DNA of 64,000 nt from positions 62,001 to 126,000 of the forward strand of contig NZ_JAGSOJ010000005.1 of NCBI RefSeq assembly GCF_023684385.1, given 5' to 3'. Below the pieces are notes generated by a model, which searched no databases, was not told the DNA's origin, and saw only the letters and a list, made by a program, of their open reading frames with translations. The stretch comes from Oceanirhabdus seepicola. Lineage in GTDB: Bacteria; Bacillota; Clostridia; Clostridiales; Clostridiaceae. The translations under genes were made by a program, and so were the position numbers. Shown one piece after another: positions 18,017 to 27,500 of this stretch; positions within the stretch are counted from its first letter, which is position 1, and every line of letters begins with the position of its first letter.

Positions 18017-19369
18017 TTATTTATTATCTATAATAAATTTTTTATTTATAGGTCTGTATTCATGTAGATTGCTTACTTTGAAATTCAGATTTTGGTTTAT
18101 AGGTTTCAGAAATTCAATAAAAACGCTTGCACTTCCCTCATCTATACCCAAAGAATAGCTAACCATGTAATCTTCATGGCTTTTAAGCTTAGTACCATTT
18201 TCAAGTCCCATAGAAAGAATCTCTAATAATGGCATTATATTAATATTTTCATTTACCAATCTATCATCTTCCACACTTATTACTATGGAATTCAAAGTAC
18301 CATCTTGCTCTTTCTGTATACTTTCCATACTAATCTCATAATCGCATATTCCAGTCATAGTTCCTTTTTTAACATCAACTTTAAAATCATATGACTTTCT
18401 AGGTGTTACATAAATTCCGCCTACACTTAACTCCAAATTACTACTATCTATGAAATAATTGCTCTCAAAACGTAATGTCTTCTCCCCTGTTATTGAACTA
18501 ACGCTAGACATATTATCAAATTTTTCCCCTTTTCCATCTATTAAATAAGTTTGAGTAAATCCTGAAAATTTGTATTCACTATTTTCATCTTCATACTTTA
18601 TCTCTAATTCACCAACCGTAGGATACATTTTTAAATCTTCAATATTTATCTTCATATTTTCAATTTCAAATTGATCATCAATATTGTATTCTTTAGCCTC
18701 AACCTCAAGAAGTTCGTGTTTTATTGGAATATCAACTTTCCAATTCCCAGTTATGTTCTGGTTTTCTTTTTCATGACCTTCTCCTGTTTTATAGAATTCA
18801 GGATATATAATTATACTTGTTTTTTCCTTATTTATCTCACCCTTAATATCAATGTCAATTATTCCTGACTTTTTATTTTCATCATTATTATCATATATAG
18901 GAGTCGAACTTATTATCAATTTATCTAAATCACTTCCATCTCCATACGTTGCTTTACCATATACAGCCCATAAATCATCTAAATCTTCTTTACTTGTAAA
19001 TGAATATTTAATTACTATTCTCTTATTATCATAAACAACATCTTCTATTTCAAATGTTATTCCTTGATCTTCAGAAGTTTTATCTATAACTTGTAAGAAT
19101 CCTTTTTTTCCAGCCTCTTCAAGTCCTCTATCAAATTTAAAAAACTGTGCTAATTTATCTAAAACAGGAATATCATCTAAATAATTGGCAAAAGCCGTGG
19201 ATGTATTTACTGATATAGCAAATACTATCATAGCAGCAGCCGCTGTTGCTCCTATTTTGGTAAACTTACTTTTTATATTATTCTTATTTTCCTCTTTAGC
19301 TTTTTTATATGCATTTTCTATTATTTCTTCTAAATCATTTGGTTCTTTAATGTTTTTATATTTATCCAT
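18017..19369 (-). CDS. DUF4179-type anti-sigma factor
   Basis: A 450-residue membrane protein. Residues about 1-42 are cytoplasmic (MDKYKNIKEPNDLEEII), a membrane helix follows (about 43-64, IGATAAAAMIVFAISVNTSTAFA), and a large extracytoplasmic beta-rich part begins with a DUF4179-like segment (FKFDRGLEEAGKKGF). It overlaps the ECF sigma gene by 8 bp, the usual arrangement of a membrane anti-sigma factor that holds its sigma until an envelope signal arrives. The start at 19369 follows GAGGTGAG. Confidence 0.82.
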   Translation of the reverse strand: MDKYKNIKEPNDLEEIIENAYKKAKEENKNNIKSKFTKIGATAAAAMIVFAISVNTSTAFANYLDDIPVLDKLAQFFKFDRGLEEAGKKGFLQVIDKTSEDQGITFEIEDVVYDNKRIVIKYSFTSKEDLDDLWAVYGKATYGDGSDLDKLIISSTPIYDNNDENKKSGIIDIDIKGEINKEKTSIIIYPEFYKTGEGHEKENQNITGNWKVDIPIKHELLEVEAKEYNIDDQFEIENMKINIEDLKMYPTVGELEIKYEDENSEYKFSGFTQTYLIDGKGEKFDNMSSVSSITGEKTLRFESNYFIDSSNLELSVGGIYVTPRKSYDFKVDVKKGTMTGICDYEISMESIQKEQDGTLNSIVISVEDDRLVNENINIMPLLEILSMGLENGTKLKSHEDYMVSYSLGIDEGSASVFIEFLKPINQNLNFKVSNLHEYRPINKKFIIDNK

Positions 19370-19859
19370 TAATCTCACCTCTCAATTTTTCTCTTAAACA
19401 CTTTAACCCCTTGTGAATATAATTCTTAACTCTACTCTCACTGATTCCTATATGTTTTGCTGTTTCTTTTATAGTCATGTCCTCTAGATATTTTAAAATT
19501 ATAACTGTTTTTATACTGCCTTCTAAGGAATCCACTGCTTCATAAAGATCAATTTTATCATCAATATCATAATTTTCTTCAGATTCTTTATGCATCCAAT
19601 CTGAAATAAACTCAAGACTCACATGAACTTTCCCTTGATTATTTCTACTTAACTGATGACATTCATTAATCAATATCCTCGTTATCCACGTTTCAAAAAA
19701 CTCATTATTCTTTAACTTATTTAAGTTTTTATACCCTTTATATACAGTGTTACTTATTATCTCCTTTGCATCTTCTTCATTTTTTATATATGTGTAGGCA
19801 ATTCTATATAACCTCTGCCTAATTTGCTGGACTCTCTCAAGAAACTCCTTATCCTCCAC
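19362..19859 (-). CDS. ECF-type RNA polymerase sigma factor
   Basis: A 165-residue sigma-70 family protein. Region 2 contains LYRIAYTYIKNEEDAKEIISNTVYKGYK. Region 4 contains KTVIILKYLEDMTIKETAKHIGISESRVKNYIHKGLKCLR. The start is GTG with AAAGGAGG 8 nt before it. The next gene is its probable anti-sigma factor with an 8-bp overlap, so the pair is translationally coupled. ECF sigma factors of this kind usually autoregulate. No matching upstream motif pair could be confirmed by eye. Confidence 0.9.
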   Translation of the reverse strand: MEDKEFLERVQQIRQRLYRIAYTYIKNEEDAKEIISNTVYKGYKNLNKLKNNEFFETWITRILINECHQLSRNNQGKVHVSLEFISDWMHKESEENYDIDDKIDLYEAVDSLEGSIKTVIILKYLEDMTIKETAKHIGISESRVKNYIHKGLKCLREKLRGEING

Positions 19860-19984
19860 TTAAATATCCTCCTTTATCCTTATCAGTACTGATTGTTTAA
19901 AAAGCTTTTCAATATATTAGATACACATACTCTTGAAAGTGTTTTTTGTTTTTATAATTTTTCTAAATTATTTTTTAATATGCT

Positions 19985-20029
19985 AATAAGGGTAATGATT
20001 TTCCCTATTGAAAATCACTACCCCTATTA
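19985..20029 (-). terminator. Terminator of the ArsR/DUF2087 gene
   Basis: Arms AATAAGGGTAATGATTTT and AAAATCACTACCCCTATT form a long stem with small mismatches, about 60 bases past the stop of the ArsR/DUF2087 gene. The T-run is modest. Confidence 0.5.
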
Positions 20030-20088
20030 TTTGTTTTATTTATTTTTTTAACAACTAATTAAACCTGAATTGTTTCTCTTACTTAACT

Positions 20089-20628
20089 TTACTTTCTCTT
20101 ATATATTCCCTTATCTCGTTCCATTAAATTCTCACTTATGAATTCTCTTCTCAATGTACAGAAATCATCATGGAAATCTGCAATTATTATATTTACTTCT
20201 CTCTCAGTATAATCTCTATTCTCTTCGAACGCTTCTAGCATATAGTCTAATACAATTCTTCTCTTCTTCCTCTGAACAGGAATCGATTTTAACTTTCCAT
20301 ATTCAAAAAAGCTCTCCAATACCTTCTTTCTGTATTCCTCTGCCCTCTTATTTTCTATCTCATTCTCTTCATTCTCATCAGTTAGTAAATCTATCAATGA
20401 TGAGTTAAACAATTCACTATTTATATGATATATTACATAATATTGTTCCTTCTTTGAATACACTATTCCACTATCCATAAGCTTCTTTAAATGGAATGAT
20501 ACTGTGGACGGTGTTATATCAAGCTTTTCTGATAATAACTCTACATACATTGGTTCTTTTAATAGGTTATTTATTATTCGTAATCTTGATTTATCAGCAA
20601 GACATTTAAAAAATTTAACTTTATCCAA
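20089..20628 (-). CDS. ArsR-type HTH regulator fused to DUF2087
   Basis: A 179-residue regulator. Residues 1-75 are a winged helix of the ArsR type (FKCLADKSRLRIINNLLKEPMYVELLSEKLDITPSTVSFHLKKLMDSGIV). Residues about 105-178 are DUF2087 (KKRRIVLDYMLEAFEENRDYTEREVNIII, DDFCTLRREFI). No metal-binding cysteine pair is visible in the recognition helix, so metal sensing is unlikely. The start is TTG after a nearly perfect AAGGGGGTGA. A stand-alone DUF2087 gene lies about 770 bp upstream on the same strand. Confidence 0.82.
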   Translation of the reverse strand: MDKVKFFKCLADKSRLRIINNLLKEPMYVELLSEKLDITPSTVSFHLKKLMDSGIVYSKKEQYYVIYHINSELFNSSLIDLLTDENEENEIENKRAEEYRKKVLESFFEYGKLKSIPVQRKKRRIVLDYMLEAFEENRDYTEREVNIIIADFHDDFCTLRREFISENLMERDKGIYKRK

Positions 20629-20705
20629 TTCCTCTGCTCACCCCCTTGTATAGATTTCTTATTGTAAAACTTACTTTGTTCAAAAAAATCTTTGGTAATA
20701 TAATG

Positions 20706-20955
20706 TTCTATAAAGAACAAAGAAGAGAGAATAAAGAACAAATCAGGTTATTTTTCTTCCTTTTGTCAGAAAAAATCATATAATAGCATTCAATATTTCT
20801 AATTATTAATATCTATTTTCTCTAATATCTTTATAATTTAAAAGCTTTCAGCTCTGATGAAAGGTATCATGATTTATTCTCTGTTCTTTGATATTTGTTC
20901 TTTACATCCAAATTCTACTTTTGAATTTCTTGAATAGGTTAAGTTTTCAACTAAG
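20706..20955. repeat. AAAGAAC interspersed repeat, full-length copy
   Basis: A 250-bp element whose left end (TAAAGAACAAAGAAGAGAG) and right end (TTCTCTGTTCTTTGATATTT) are imperfect inverted repeats. The left third matches 16455-16552. The right third matches 5242-5320 inverted. It carries no ORF and sits between two DUF2087-related genes. Confidence 0.75.
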
Positions 20956-20966
20956 AAATCTATAAA

Positions 20967-21377
20967 TTATCCATTAATCATATTTTTGAACATATTGTGG
21001 ATTTTCTCACTTTCTTCAATCTTAACCTCTTCTATCACTATTTTTTCTACAAGATTAAACTTCTTATTCTTCTCAAGTTTCTCTCTCCATGGTTCAGTAA
21101 CTTTATTTAGAAGAAATTCATAACATTTTATAAGCTTATCTTTGTTTTCAGTATTTTCATCAACTATAGTTCTCAAACATTCATGATTTACTTTTACAAA
21201 CACATTATTATATGCTACCATAAATATCTTTAAATATATATCTACTATATTAGTTTTAATCATTTCAAATTTTGATTCATCAGCTGATCCTTCTGCTCTT
21301 AATTTATCTCCATTCTCTTTTAAATTCTTTATCTCTAAGTTTAATGCCTCTATATATTTATTTTTAAATTGCTCCAT
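20967..21377 (-). CDS. Hypothetical helical protein (136 aa)
   Basis: I do not recognise the family. It is almost wholly helical and charged: EQFKNKYIEALNLEIKNLKENGDKL, then an internal hydrophobic helix LKIFMVAYNNVFVKV. The start at 21377 follows AAAGGAATTG. It lies 21 bp after the stand-alone DUF2087 gene and is probably cotranscribed with it. The close association suggests a functional pair, but no activity can be inferred. Confidence 0.6.
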   Translation of the reverse strand: MEQFKNKYIEALNLEIKNLKENGDKLRAEGSADESKFEMIKTNIVDIYLKIFMVAYNNVFVKVNHECLRTIVDENTENKDKLIKCYEFLLNKVTEPWREKLEKNKKFNLVEKIVIEEVKIEESEKIHNMFKNMING

Positions 21378-21398
21378 ATTTATCAATTCCTTTCTTTA

Positions 21399-21686
21399 TT
21401 ATTCTTCATGTTTAATTTCTTTTTGTCTTTTCCAATACATACTCCCATCTCTTCTTCTATTTAAATACCCAATATCCACCAACTCTCGCCGGAGAAAACA
21501 TACATCGTTAAATGTGTGATACTTTCCTAGTACTTCATTTACCTCCTGTTCGGTATACTCTCTATTCTCTTGAAACTTTTCTATTAAATATCCAAGAACA
21601 TCAATCTTCTTTTTTCTTTTACGGGGATAATTTTTCACCCTATTTTCACTATCAAGAAATTTCATTACTTCATTTTTATCATACAT
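21399..21686 (-). CDS. Stand-alone DUF2087 protein
   Basis: A 95-residue protein consisting mostly of DUF2087: NYPRKRKKKIDVLGYLIEKFQENREYTEQEVNEVL and CFLRRELVDIGYLNRRRDGSMYW. It aligns well with the C-terminal half of the ArsR fusion protein 770 bp downstream, so one probably arose from the other or from a common ancestor. The ATG at 21686 is preceded by AAAGGAAG. DUF2087 has no firm biochemical role; the basic RKRKKK patch hints at nucleic-acid contact. Confidence 0.78.
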   Translation of the reverse strand: MYDKNEVMKFLDSENRVKNYPRKRKKKIDVLGYLIEKFQENREYTEQEVNEVLGKYHTFNDVCFLRRELVDIGYLNRRRDGSMYWKRQKEIKHEE

Positions 21687-22116
21687 ACTATTACTTCCTT
21701 TCAAAGTTCATTAACTTTAGATATTTTCAAATAAATAACTAGTCAGTATACTTTAATAATCCCCTGTTTATTTTCCCCATTTTCATGTCCCTTTTCTAAT
21801 TAAAACAATTTTGTATTTTCTTTACATTTTAATTATATGTATAAACTTATTATTTGTCAATCTATTTTTATATATGTAAAAATAGATTTTATTATTATAT
21901 TTCTATACTTATTTGAAATTATATTTTTAAACCTAATAATACTCTTCTTTTTTAATTTACTAACTATTCTTTATATGGTTATCAATGTTATTTCTACAGG
22001 TTTTATAAAATAATCTGAAGTTACTATTTTTTCCCTTGAATTTTCTATTATTTAGTGATATATTCAACTAGAAGTATAAATACTTTTATTAATTAAAGTT
22101 TTGGAGGAATGTTTCA

Positions 22117-22314
22117 ATGACAGGTACAGTTAAATGGTTTAATAGTGAAAAAGGTTTCGGATTTATAGCAGGAGAAGATGGAAATGATATCTTCGTTCAT
22201 TTCTCTCAAATCCAAAAAGAAGGATACAAGAGTCTTGAAGAAGGTCAAGAAGTTTCTTACGAAGTTGGAGAAGGACAAAAAGGACCTCAAGCTGTAAACG
22301 TAATGCCTCTATAA
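22117..22314 (+). CDS. Cold-shock protein
   Basis: A 65-residue single cold-shock domain that binds single-stranded RNA and DNA. The RNP1 motif KGFGFI and RNP2 motif DIFVHFS are intact, within TGTVKWFNSEKGFGFIAGEDG. The site TGGAGG precedes the ATG. About 430 bp of gene-free sequence lies upstream. Part of it may be the long structured 5' UTR common in cold-shock genes, but I cannot assign one. A terminator follows at 22341. Confidence 0.97.
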   Translation: MTGTVKWFNSEKGFGFIAGEDGNDIFVHFSQIQKEGYKSLEEGQEVSYEVGEGQKGPQAVNVMPL

Positions 22315-22340
22315 TACATAGGAATTACTGTTGCAAAATA

Positions 22341-22366
22341 AAAGGCTATCCATTCGGATAGTCTTT
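22341..22366 (+). terminator. Terminator of the cold-shock gene
   Basis: An 11-bp stem AAAGGCTATCC / GGATAGTCTTT with loop ATTC and a TTTTTGTTTT tail. Confidence 0.9.
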
Positions 22367-22490
22367 TTGTTTTATATTTCAATGTAAAACAATTGCATAT
22401 TTTCTTTTAAATTCCTCATTTTTATTGATTTACTTAATATCCTATATTAGAATTAATTTATATGACTATTCATTGATAGGAGATGTTTAT

Positions 22491-22868
22491 ATGAATGAAG
22501 AAAATGATATTCTTAAATATTATAAAGAAGAACTGAAATGGAATCCCCCTTTCGCAGACATATTTTCATCTTACGCTCCTGAAGCTTTAGGTGGATATCT
22601 TCAAATGAGAGATTATGTTCAGAATGGAAAGCTTTCTCCCAAAACACGGGAACTTATATTTACTATCTTAGATACCCTAGATGGAGAACTAGAAGGTGCT
22701 AAAGCCCATGCAAAAAAGGCTGTATCAGAAGGACTTTATATTGAAGAATTAGTTGAGACATTTGTAATAATGACAATGGTTAAAGGAATAAATGTTATGT
22801 GTACTGGAGGCTCTGAAGTTATAAAAGCCGCTGAAGAACATTATAAAGTATTGAATAATATTGAATAA
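22491..22868 (+). CDS. Carboxymuconolactone decarboxylase-family protein
   Basis: A 125-residue helical protein of the CMD/AhpD-like superfamily: FSSYAPEALGGYLQMRDYV, LSPKTRELIFTILDTLDGELEGAKAHAKKAVSEGLYIEELVETFVIM. The CxxC peroxidase pair of AhpD is absent; the position reads GAKAHAKK. It is therefore not an obvious alkylhydroperoxidase. I chose 22491 as start, because TAGGAGATG precedes it. The HD-domain gene follows 111 bp later on the same strand. Confidence 0.8.
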   Translation: MNEENDILKYYKEELKWNPPFADIFSSYAPEALGGYLQMRDYVQNGKLSPKTRELIFTILDTLDGELEGAKAHAKKAVSEGLYIEELVETFVIMTMVKGINVMCTGGSEVIKAAEEHYKVLNNIE

Positions 22869-22979
22869 AAGCAAGAGTGATTTTATGTGCGATGAATCTA
22901 CCTATCACATTTGGTCAAGCTTACGCGATTGTAAAAGATAATAGTTATTTCTTGGGAAATAGCCTAAGGAGGATATAAA

Positions 22980-23672
22980 ATGAATTTACTAATAGAAATG
23001 TTTTCTACATTTAAACAAACAGGAGATTTAATTAATGACTGTTACAACTTTCTTAAAAATAAGGATAAAACTATAGTCGCTGAACATTCTTTAAAAGTAA
23101 GTAATGAATGCGTACGACTAGCTGATTTATTTGGATATTCTCAAGAAGATGCAAGTATTGCTGGTATACTTCATGATATAAGCGCAGTTTTTCCTTACTC
23201 CACTCAGTTAGAGATAGTTAAAAACTATGGTGTAGAACTATTACCTGTGGAAGAAGATTTTCCCCTATTAGTTCACCAAAAAACATCTCGTATAATAGCT
23301 GAAAAAATATTTAATATACATGATGTGAACATTCTTAATGCCATTGGATGTCATACAACTCTCAAAGAAAATCCATGTACATTAGATTTAATATTGTTCA
23401 TAGCTGATAAATTATGTTGGGACAATCCGTATACTGCGCCTTATTATGAACTTGTTTCTGATGCACTAGAAACTTCTCTTGAGTATGCAGCATATGTATA
23501 TATGAAATATAATCTAGATGAAGATTTACTAAAGGTTATCCATCCTTGGTATCAACAGGCTTATGATCAATTACACCTTGGGTTTACTAATTATGAAAAC
23601 ATGGAGAGTAATTCATTTAGAAAAAGCATATCACTCTCCATCAATAGAAAACATAAAAGAAATCGTTCCTAA
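22980..23672 (+). CDS. HD-domain hydrolase, YqeK-like
   Basis: A 230-residue metal-dependent HD hydrolase. It has AEHSLKVSNECVRLADLFG, the HD pair in ILHDIS, VHQKTSRIIAEKIF, and a later IGCHTTLKENPCTLDLILFIADKL. The pattern is that of YqeK, whose members split diadenosine tetraphosphate symmetrically. Here it is not joined to nadD or rsfS, so the substrate is uncertain. The C-terminal 50 residues are basic and divergent. The start has AAGGAGG. Confidence 0.78.
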   Translation: MNLLIEMFSTFKQTGDLINDCYNFLKNKDKTIVAEHSLKVSNECVRLADLFGYSQEDASIAGILHDISAVFPYSTQLEIVKNYGVELLPVEEDFPLLVHQKTSRIIAEKIFNIHDVNILNAIGCHTTLKENPCTLDLILFIADKLCWDNPYTAPYYELVSDALETSLEYAAYVYMKYNLDEDLLKVIHPWYQQAYDQLHLGFTNYENMESNSFRKSISLSINRKHKRNRS

Positions 23673-23781
23673 AGAAAGTAATCATAGCGAACTTTTATAG
23701 ATAATAAAATAATACACTTATTATACATAATATTGTAAAATAAGTATTGTTTAAATAATTGCACCAATATGGAGGGAATCA

Positions 23782-23868
23782 ATGAAAACAAATTTGAATT
23801 TTAGGAACAGTTTTGAATTTTTAAGTGCTATGAGTAGTAAAAATACTAAGTTTGAAGTCTTAGAATGA
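23782..23868 (+). CDS. Possible 28-residue peptide ORF
   Basis: A short ORF, beginning MKTNLNFRNSFEFLSAMS and ending in a TGA codon. GGAGGG lies 5 nt before the ATG. It has no cysteine and no signal or bacteriocin features. After the TGA the same frame stays open for another 14 codons, so it could be the start of a decayed gene. It converges on the DUF6483-like gene. Confidence 0.3.
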   Translation: MKTNLNFRNSFEFLSAMSSKNTKFEVLE

Positions 23869-23896
23869 TTTGAACCATCTTATTTGATGCAATTTA

Positions 23897-24256
23897 TTAA
23901 GATTGTGAGTTAAAACATCTCATAAAATCGTTTAATCCTTGCTCAATTTCATTCCTATTAAAGTTGTTTTCTAGCAGTTCTGTATCACTTCTATGAGATA
24001 ATTCAGTATAAAACCATTCACCTATTTCTAAAATCTTATCACAATTATTAGTTTCTGCATATTTAAATAAACGATTTTCCGCCTCATTAAACTTTTTACC
24101 ATAAAGCATTTTTTTCAAAATAATCATTGTCATATCTTTATCAGATAAATTCTCGATTATTATTGGTTCTGGGTCTTCTTTGACTTCTGAAACGACTTTA
24201 CCTATAGTTTTACCAAAAGACTCTACCAAATCTAAAATGTAATCGTTTTTTATCAT
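23897..24256 (-). CDS. DUF6483-like protein
   Basis: A 119-residue helical protein with the layout of the DUF6483 group: MIKNDYILDLVESFGKTIGKVV at the N-terminus, then a tetratricopeptide-like helical region (KKMLYGKKFNEAENRLFKYAE) and an acidic C-terminus. The family assignment is from memory and the function is unknown. The start follows GGGGTAAG. It is monocistronic and convergent with the small ORF upstream in plus-strand order. Confidence 0.55.
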   Translation of the reverse strand: MIKNDYILDLVESFGKTIGKVVSEVKEDPEPIIIENLSDKDMTMIILKKMLYGKKFNEAENRLFKYAETNNCDKILEIGEWFYTELSHRSDTELLENNFNRNEIEQGLNDFMRCFNSQS

Positions 24257-24455
24257 ACTTACCCCGCCCTAATAAACATATTTTTGAACAACTATTGGTT
24301 AGTTAATATAATAATTATATATTATTTTAACCAATTTTGGAATATTTTGAATCAACTCTTAATAATCATATGGTTGCCTAAAAGCTTAGTACAAATCTCT
24401 TAAATCTATACACCCATATTTTAATACAAATCAAATATTTACTAAAAAAAGTAAT

Positions 24456-24486
24456 AAAAAAACGTGAAATAATTTCACGTTTTTTT
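24456..24486 (-). terminator. Terminator of carAB
   Basis: A palindrome centred on ACGTGAAA-TAA-TTTCACGT, flanked by A and T runs, 35 bases past the carB stop. It would work in both directions. Confidence 0.85.
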
Positions 24487-24520
24487 AATCACTTATAATT
24501 ATATATGTTAATGAATCGCC

Positions 24521-27500
24521 CTATACTCCATACTCATCTAATTCATATACATTTAATTTTTCCTCAGAAAGCCCACTTTTTATAACATTAAGATATGCTT
24601 TCGCCGTATCTAATGATGTGAATATATCAGTATAGCTTTCAGCTGCTGCTCTTCTTATTTTAAATCCATTTCTTTCAGAAGAATTTCCCTTAGTCGCTGT
24701 ACTTACAACAAAGTCTACACTTCTGTTTCTTAATATATCAGTTAATTTCATGTGATCAAATATTCTTACGTTGAAACCAGACTCCCCTAATCTTACATTT
24801 GTTCCCGCTGTTGCGTAGTGTTCTAATTCTGGCATGTTGATATCTTTTAACATATCCACAAAATCATCTTTCTTATCGTTACTGATTGTGGACAATATTC
24901 GGTTGTTCTTCATCTCCATGCTATATCCTGCTGCTAAGAATCCTTTATACAGAGCCTCTTCCAATGTTGTTCCTACACCTAGAACCTCCCCTGTGGATTT
25001 CATCTCTGGACTTAAACTTATCTCAACATCATCAAGTTTTTGACTTGAGAATACAGGTACCTTAACACATGTTAGCTTGCTTTCTTTATATACCCCTATA
25101 CCATATGGAAGATCTTTTAATTTCTTTCCTAGCATTACTTGTGTACCAACACTTACTATAGGAATTCCAGTTACCTTACTTATATAAGGTACTGTTCTAC
25201 TTGATCTTGGGTTAGCTTCAATAACATATACTTTACCTTTGTACTCAATGTACTGTATGTTAATCATACCAATTACATTTAGCTCTAACGCTAATTTTCT
25301 TGTGTAATCAAGAATTACATCTTTTATTTCTTGAACAATATTTTTTGAAGGATATATAGTTATACTATCTCCTGAGTGAACCCCCGCTCTCTCAAGATGT
25401 TCCATGATTCCAGGAATTAAAATTTCTTCCCCATCACATATAGCATCAACTTCTATTTCTCTTCCACTTATATATTGGTCAATTAAGACACTGTTATTAC
25501 GAGCTTTCTCAAAAGCATCTGAAAGATATACATCAGCTTCTTCAATGTTATTAGCAATCTTCATTCCATGACCACCTAAAACATAAGAAGGTCTGATTAA
25601 TGCTGGGAATCCTAACTCTTGAATCCCTGTCATTGCCTCTTCTTTATTCCAAGCAATTATTCCTTTTGGTCTTTCAATATTAAGTTTATCTAAGATAGCC
25701 TCAAATTCATCTCTATCCTCTGCTGCATGGATATTCTCTGGCGCAGTACCTAGTACATTTACGCCCTTTTCTTTTAAGAATTTAGTAAGCTTTATTCCTG
25801 TTTGACCACCAAATTGAACAATGACACCCTCTGGGTTTTCTTTTTCAATGATATTAAATACATCTTCCTCTGTTAAAGGTTCAAAATATAGCTTATCTGA
25901 TATATTAAAGTCTGTACTTACTGTTTCAGGATTATTGTTAATAATTATAGTCTCTATTCCTAATTCCTTCAGTGCCATAACTGAGTGTACAGAACAATAA
26001 TCGAACTCTATCCCTTGCCCAATCCTTATAGGTCCTGAACCTAGTACTATTACTTTTCTCTTTTCAGAGATTTCAACTTCATCATACTCATCATATGTTG
26101 AGTAGTAGTATGGTGAAACAGCTTTAAATTCTCCAGCACATGTATCTACCATCTTATATGAAGGTGATACATCTAACTCTTTTCTCTTCTCATATATGCA
26201 ATCTGGATTACAATCAATTAAACCTGCTATTCCTTTATCAGAGAATCCATATTTCTTCAATGTATATAACCATTCTCTACTTAAATCTTCAATGTTAGCT
26301 TCATCTAACTTCTTCTCTTCTTCAATAATATTATTTAACTTGCTTAAGAAGAACATATCTATCTCTGTTATTTCATGTAATTCATCTAAAGTAATCCCTC
26401 TTCTGATAAGTTCACATAATTGGAAAATCCTTTCATCATCAGGGCTTTGTACTTTATCCTTCAAAACTTCAGTTGATAATCCCATGCTTTTATTATGCTT
26501 CATATTGTATTGATCTATCTCTAAGGATCTTATTCCCTTTAAGAATGCACTCTCAAAAGTATTTCCAATAGACATTATTTCTCCAGTAGCCATCATCTTA
26601 GTTCCTAATTTTCTGTTACTAGTATTAAATTTATCAAATGGCCATTTTGGTATCTTTACCACAACATAATCAAGTGCTGGTTCAAAGCATGCGTAAGTTT
26701 TCCCAGTAACCTCATTCTTTATTTCATCCAAAGTATAACCTAGTGCAATCTTCGCTGCTACTTTAGCTATAGGGTATCCTGTTGCTTTTGAAGCTAGAGC
26801 AGATGAACGACTAACTCTTGGATTAATCTCAATAACCGCATACTCCATGCTATTTGGGTTTAATGCAAGTTGAACATTACATGCTCCCTGTATACCCACC
26901 TCGTTAATAATATCAATTGATGCTCTTCTTAACATCTGATATTCCTTATCGCTCAAAGTTTGACTAGGTGCTACAACTATACTGTCTCCAGTATGAACTC
27001 CAACAGGATCTAGATTTTCCATGTTACATACAGTTATGCAATTTCCTGCTGAATCTCTTACAACCTCATACTCGATTTCTTTCCATCCCTTTATACTTCT
27101 CTCAAGAAGAACTTGACCTACTCTACTTAAATCTAAACCTACAGATGCTATATTAACTAACTCCTCTTCAGAGTAAACAATACCGCCTCCAGCACCACCC
27201 ATTGTATATGCTGGTCTAACAACTAGAGGATATCCAACCTTCTCTGCAAAACTTATTCCCTGTTCAATATTATTAACTATAGTACTTTCTATTGCTGGTT
27301 GCCCAATCTTAATCAGAAGCTTTTTAAACTCATCTCTATCTTCCCCTCTGATTATACCTTCCATTTCAGTTCCAATTATCTTAACATTGTGTTTCTCTAA
27401 TATACCTTTATTATGAAGCTCACTAACAAGATTTAATGCGCATTGTCCACCCATTCCTGGCAATATGCTATCCGGTCTTTCTCTTTCAATGATCTTCTCT

